Below are positions 61,859-64,000 of a DNA stretch of 64,000 nucleotides, piece by piece. The stretch's first letter is position 1, and each line of letters begins with the position of its first letter. The position numbers and the translations under genes were made by a program. Below the pieces are notes generated by a model. That model was not told the origin of the DNA. It made no database searches and saw only the letters and a program-made list of their open reading frames with translations. The DNA is from Mucilaginibacter_A sp050955045. Its GTDB lineage: Bacteria > Bacteroidota > Bacteroidia > Sphingobacteriales > Sphingobacteriaceae. The stretch is taken from the NCBI GenBank assembly GCA_050955045.1, contig JBPBQV010000030.1, positions 1 through 64,000 of the forward strand, in the 5' to 3' direction.

Positions 61859-62713
61859 CTATTTTTCAATGGGCGAAAATATTTCAACCAGCATATTCCA
61901 TTTATGGGCTTTATCAGGTTCCCAAATGCGTACGTAATTATAGTTGTTCGTGATTTCGCCTTTTTTAATTTTGGCTTTACCATAAGTATAAGCTAGATCA
62001 CCGCTGATGGCACGTCCGGCTCCTGTGTTTAAAGCCTCAATGTTGATGGCCTGGTTACCAATAAATTGTAATATTTTATCTTGTCCAACTACGGGTTCAA
62101 ATCCTGGAAAGTAAAACCGGCCATCTAAAGTGATAAATTCTTTATAAGCCGAAAGCGTAGAAAGTGCCAAAGAAGAATTAAACAATTTATCAGTAGTGAT
62201 GATGATGTTGCGGCCATTAAACGGATCTCTGCCGCTGACGCCAGGTTTAGAAACCGGATCTTTAATATCCAGGATCTGGGTTTGTTTAGGCTCCGGATGC
62301 TGCATATCAATATTAAAGATCATCTTTAATTTTTTGTATAAATCAACACGCCAGATGGAAAGATATTCACCGAAATCCTCTTCGTTGGTACCATTTTTTA
62401 AAGTGTAAGTACCAGCCGTAAAAGCCAAATCGCCGTTGGCAGAAATACGGGCAATTTTGGGTATTGTAGTTAATTTATCAGTAGTTTTTGCGCTGCCGGT
62501 ATAAAATGTTTTGGCAGAAACCGGTTCTGGTTTAAATACAAGCGCATCTGGTTCTACTACGGCAAGCATACCGTCTTTAATACTTTTTTGCGCAATAGTG
62601 CGGTTAAGATCTTTTTCAACGTCTAATACTTGTTTTACTTGTGCTGCTTTTTGAGCTGAAGCCATCTGGTGAAAGCATAAAAAAGCTACAAAAGCAAGAG
62701 ATATTTTTTTCAT
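61859..62713 (-). CDS. Secreted SnoaL/NTF2-like (DUF4440-type) protein
   Basis: I use the ATG at 62713 (MKKISLAFVAFLCFHQMASAQ), giving 284 residues with a clear signal peptide. Two halves of about 125 residues each resemble NTF2-like cone domains (DLNRTIAQKSIKDGMLAVVEPDALVF; ALSTLSAYKEFITLDGRFYFPGFEP), each ending with an aromatic strand (YLSIWRVDLYKKLKMIFNI; YNYVRIWEPDKAHKWNMLVEIF). This is the layout of Bacteroidota proteins annotated as DUF4440. Role unknown; a small-ligand pocket is typical of the fold. Confidence 0.82.
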   Translation of the reverse strand: MKKISLAFVAFLCFHQMASAQKAAQVKQVLDVEKDLNRTIAQKSIKDGMLAVVEPDALVFKPEPVSAKTFYTGSAKTTDKLTTIPKIARISANGDLAFTAGTYTLKNGTNEEDFGEYLSIWRVDLYKKLKMIFNIDMQHPEPKQTQILDIKDPVSKPGVSGRDPFNGRNIIITTDKLFNSSLALSTLSAYKEFITLDGRFYFPGFEPVVGQDKILQFIGNQAINIEALNTGAGRAISGDLAYTYGKAKIKKGEITNNYNYVRIWEPDKAHKWNMLVEIFSPIEK

Positions 62714-62896
62714 ATATAGTAACAAATGTGCCGCAAGTTATAAATTTTTTTTGCTGATGCGGCTGTTTTAAGTTGAACCAGTAATGGTTAATCTTTCGCG
62801 GTTGTAGCATTAAACTACATCTGGAATGCTTTATTATGATTGTTAACAGCAGAAATTATATGCTAATGGAAATACCCGGAATTTTACAGAATTCAC

Positions 62897-62910
62897 ATAC
62901 TGTTTTTATC
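62897..62910 (-). repeat. Dispersed motif, ACAG class, just after cysS
   Basis: ATACTGTTTTTATC, 2 bases beyond the cysS stop. Confidence 0.75.
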
Positions 62911-62912
62911 AT

Positions 62913-64000
62913 TTAAATTTTTGTCCAGGTTGTGCCTTCTTTGCTGTCTTTTAACTGATAGCCAACTTGTTGCAAGCCCAAACGGATTTTATCAGACGTA
63001 GCGTAATCCTGACTGATTTTTGCTTCGCTGCGCAGATTGATCACAAAATCCAGCACTTTTGGCAGTTCATCAGATGCGGCAGATTCATCTTTTAAACCTA
63101 AAACATCAACCACAAAATGCTGCAACACTAACTGTAAAATTTCGAGGTTGTGCTGATCAATTTTTAATTTCTGATCATTTACAGAATTTACAATCCGGCA
63201 AACTTCAAACAGTTCGGCAATTAAAACCGGACTGTTAAAATCATCATTCATCGCCTCATAGCATCTTTGCTGCAAAGGTTCTATGTCGATTTCTCCTTTT
63301 GCAGATGCTTTTAAATTAGATGCCATTGCAAAAGCATTCATCAGTCTTTTAAAACCTTTTTCTGAGGCTTCCAGTGCTTCGTTAGAAAAATCAAGCGTGC
63401 TTCGGTATTGCGCCTGCAACATAAAAAAGCGGACCGTCATCGGGCTATAACCTTTATTCAGCAACGAATGATTTCCAGAAAAAAGTTCTTCCGGTAAAAA
63501 GCTGTTACCTAAAGATTTAGACATTTTTTGCCCATTTACCGTAAGCATATTAGTATGAATCCAGTAATGAGCTGGCATTTTATCGCAGGCAGCTTCGTTT
63601 TGTGCAATCTCGTTGGTATGATGTGTTGGTGCCAAATCCATTCCGCCACCATGAATATCAAACTGTTCGCCTAGATATTTTTTACTCATAGCCGAACATT
63701 CCAGGTGCCAGCCCGGAAAACCAATGCTCCATGGAGAAGGCCATTTCATCAAATGTTCTGGCTTGGCTTTAATCCACAAAGCAAAATCGAGCTTGCCGTG
63801 TTTTTCTTCCTGTCCGCCCAGATTACGCGTATTGTTCAGCATATCTTCCAGATTCCGGTTGCTTAAAATACCGTAATTATGGTTTTGATTATATTTTTCT
63901 ACATCAAAATAAACAGAACCGTTCACTTCATAGGCCAAACCTTTTTCTAAAATAATTTTGACCAGTTCAATTTGTTCAATAATATGTCCGGTTGCAGTTG
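62913..64000 (-). CDS. cysS: Cysteinyl-tRNA synthetase, 3' part
   Basis: The frame runs off the window: about 362 codons of the C-terminal part are present and the N-terminal part lies beyond 64000. An apparent TTG at 63938 is an internal Leu codon (EKGLAYEV). Family marks are GFPGWHLECSAMS and the metal-binding HHTNEIAQNEA, the KMSKS loop (NGQKMSKSLGN) and the helical anticodon domain. The enzyme charges tRNA-Cys. The visible part is intact. Confidence 0.96.
   Translation of the reverse strand, partial: TATGHIIEQIELVKIILEKGLAYEVNGSVYFDVEKYNQNHNYGILSNRNLEDMLNNTRNLGGQEEKHGKLDFALWIKAKPEHLMKWPSPWSIGFPGWHLECSAMSKKYLGEQFDIHGGGMDLAPTHHTNEIAQNEAACDKMPAHYWIHTNMLTVNGQKMSKSLGNSFLPEELFSGNHSLLNKGYSPMTVRFFMLQAQYRSTLDFSNEALEASEKGFKRLMNAFAMASNLKASAKGEIDIEPLQQRCYEAMNDDFNSPVLIAELFEVCRIVNSVNDQKLKIDQHNLEILQLVLQHFVVDVLGLKDESAASDELPKVLDFVINLRSEAKISQDYATSDKIRLGLQQVGYQLKDSKEGTTWTKI

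Noticed and set aside
859..62910. Motif as Chi or FtsK-orienting site
   Set aside because: Such sites are strongly polar along a replichore. Here the two orientations are nearly equal (about 26 and 29), and pairs face each other.
859..62910. Motif as a transcription-factor operator or a common ribosome-binding site
   Set aside because: It is found about equally inside genes, after stops and before starts, with no fixed distance to promoters. The copies before starts are in the opposite orientation for the photolyase (16322) and absent for most genes.
859..62910. Motif as an inserted miniature element (MITE-like)
   Set aside because: No target duplications or internal sequence are seen, and copies inside conserved proteins do not seem to add residues.
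1..64000. CRISPR arrays, tRNA or rRNA genes, insertion sequences
   Set aside because: I found no regularly spaced repeat array, no cloverleaf-like gene in the gaps, and no transposase. The dispersed motif is not regularly spaced.

Overview
The window looks like a chromosomal segment of a Bacteroidota bacterium, most like a Cytophagales or Sphingobacteriales member; I cannot name a genus. The grounds are about 40% GC, Bacteroidota-type promoter boxes (TAnnTTTG), secreted proteins with short leaders ending in AQ, TonB-dependent and FadL-like outer membrane proteins, and families common in this phylum (TIGR02757, DUF4905, DUF3050). Gene density is high, most genes are housekeeping or envelope genes, and I saw no rRNA, tRNA, insertion sequence or CRISPR array.

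Layout. 1-930: a short secreted TPR-like gene that may be broken. 930-3104: large-subunit catalase. 3379-10800: an RND efflux operon (inner-membrane pump, adaptor, TolC) with a TetR regulator at its head and a second TetR behind it. 10871-17883: a light/redox cluster with an ABC1/UbiB kinase, a TetR/COQ9-like protein, a flavin reductase, a short-chain dehydrogenase (SDR) with an unusual active site, a 48-residue DUF2256 zinc-ribbon protein, a DASH cryptochrome and an iron-sulfur photolyase. 18143-24439: sucA-sucB, with two lipoyl domains in SucB, then a Na+/solute symporter. 24619-28862: KdsA, KdsD, a nucleotide-sugar dehydrogenase and an epimerase, i.e. Kdo and surface-polysaccharide precursors. 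28979-35876: a lipocalin lipoprotein, a TonB receptor, a zinc metallopeptidase, uridine kinase, a LysM protein, DUF4905 and Dps. 35994-49104: UbiD decarboxylase, a FadL-like porin, a Gly/Tyr-rich lipoprotein, ProS, cystathionine gamma-synthase, a MazF toxin with a non-MazE partner, TIGR02757, a VOC protein, an S9 peptidase and smaller enzymes. 49214-57369: mnmE, then a probable defence stretch with a type IIG restriction-modification enzyme, an Upf1-like helicase and a Bro-N protein. 57443-64000: an aldo/keto reductase, small unknown genes, YceH, an esterase, a SnoaL-like protein and the 3' part of cysS.

The most striking signal is not a gene. A 12-bp motif, TAAAARMAGYAT, occurs about 55 times by eye on both strands, roughly once per 1.2 kb, where about 0.2 copies are expected by chance. 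It lies between genes (often touching a start or stop codon), in inverted pairs forming terminator-like hairpins between convergent genes, and inside reading frames, where it is commonly read as KEA, KEV or DASF. Intergenic copies extend to a 22-bp consensus: TTTATRCC followed by GATAAAARMAGYAT. Density, balanced strands, an AT-rich flank, inverted-pair terminators and tolerance inside genes match the DNA uptake sequences of Neisseriaceae and Pasteurellaceae. I know of no such sequence described in Bacteroidota. The uptake role is inference; the repeat is directly visible.
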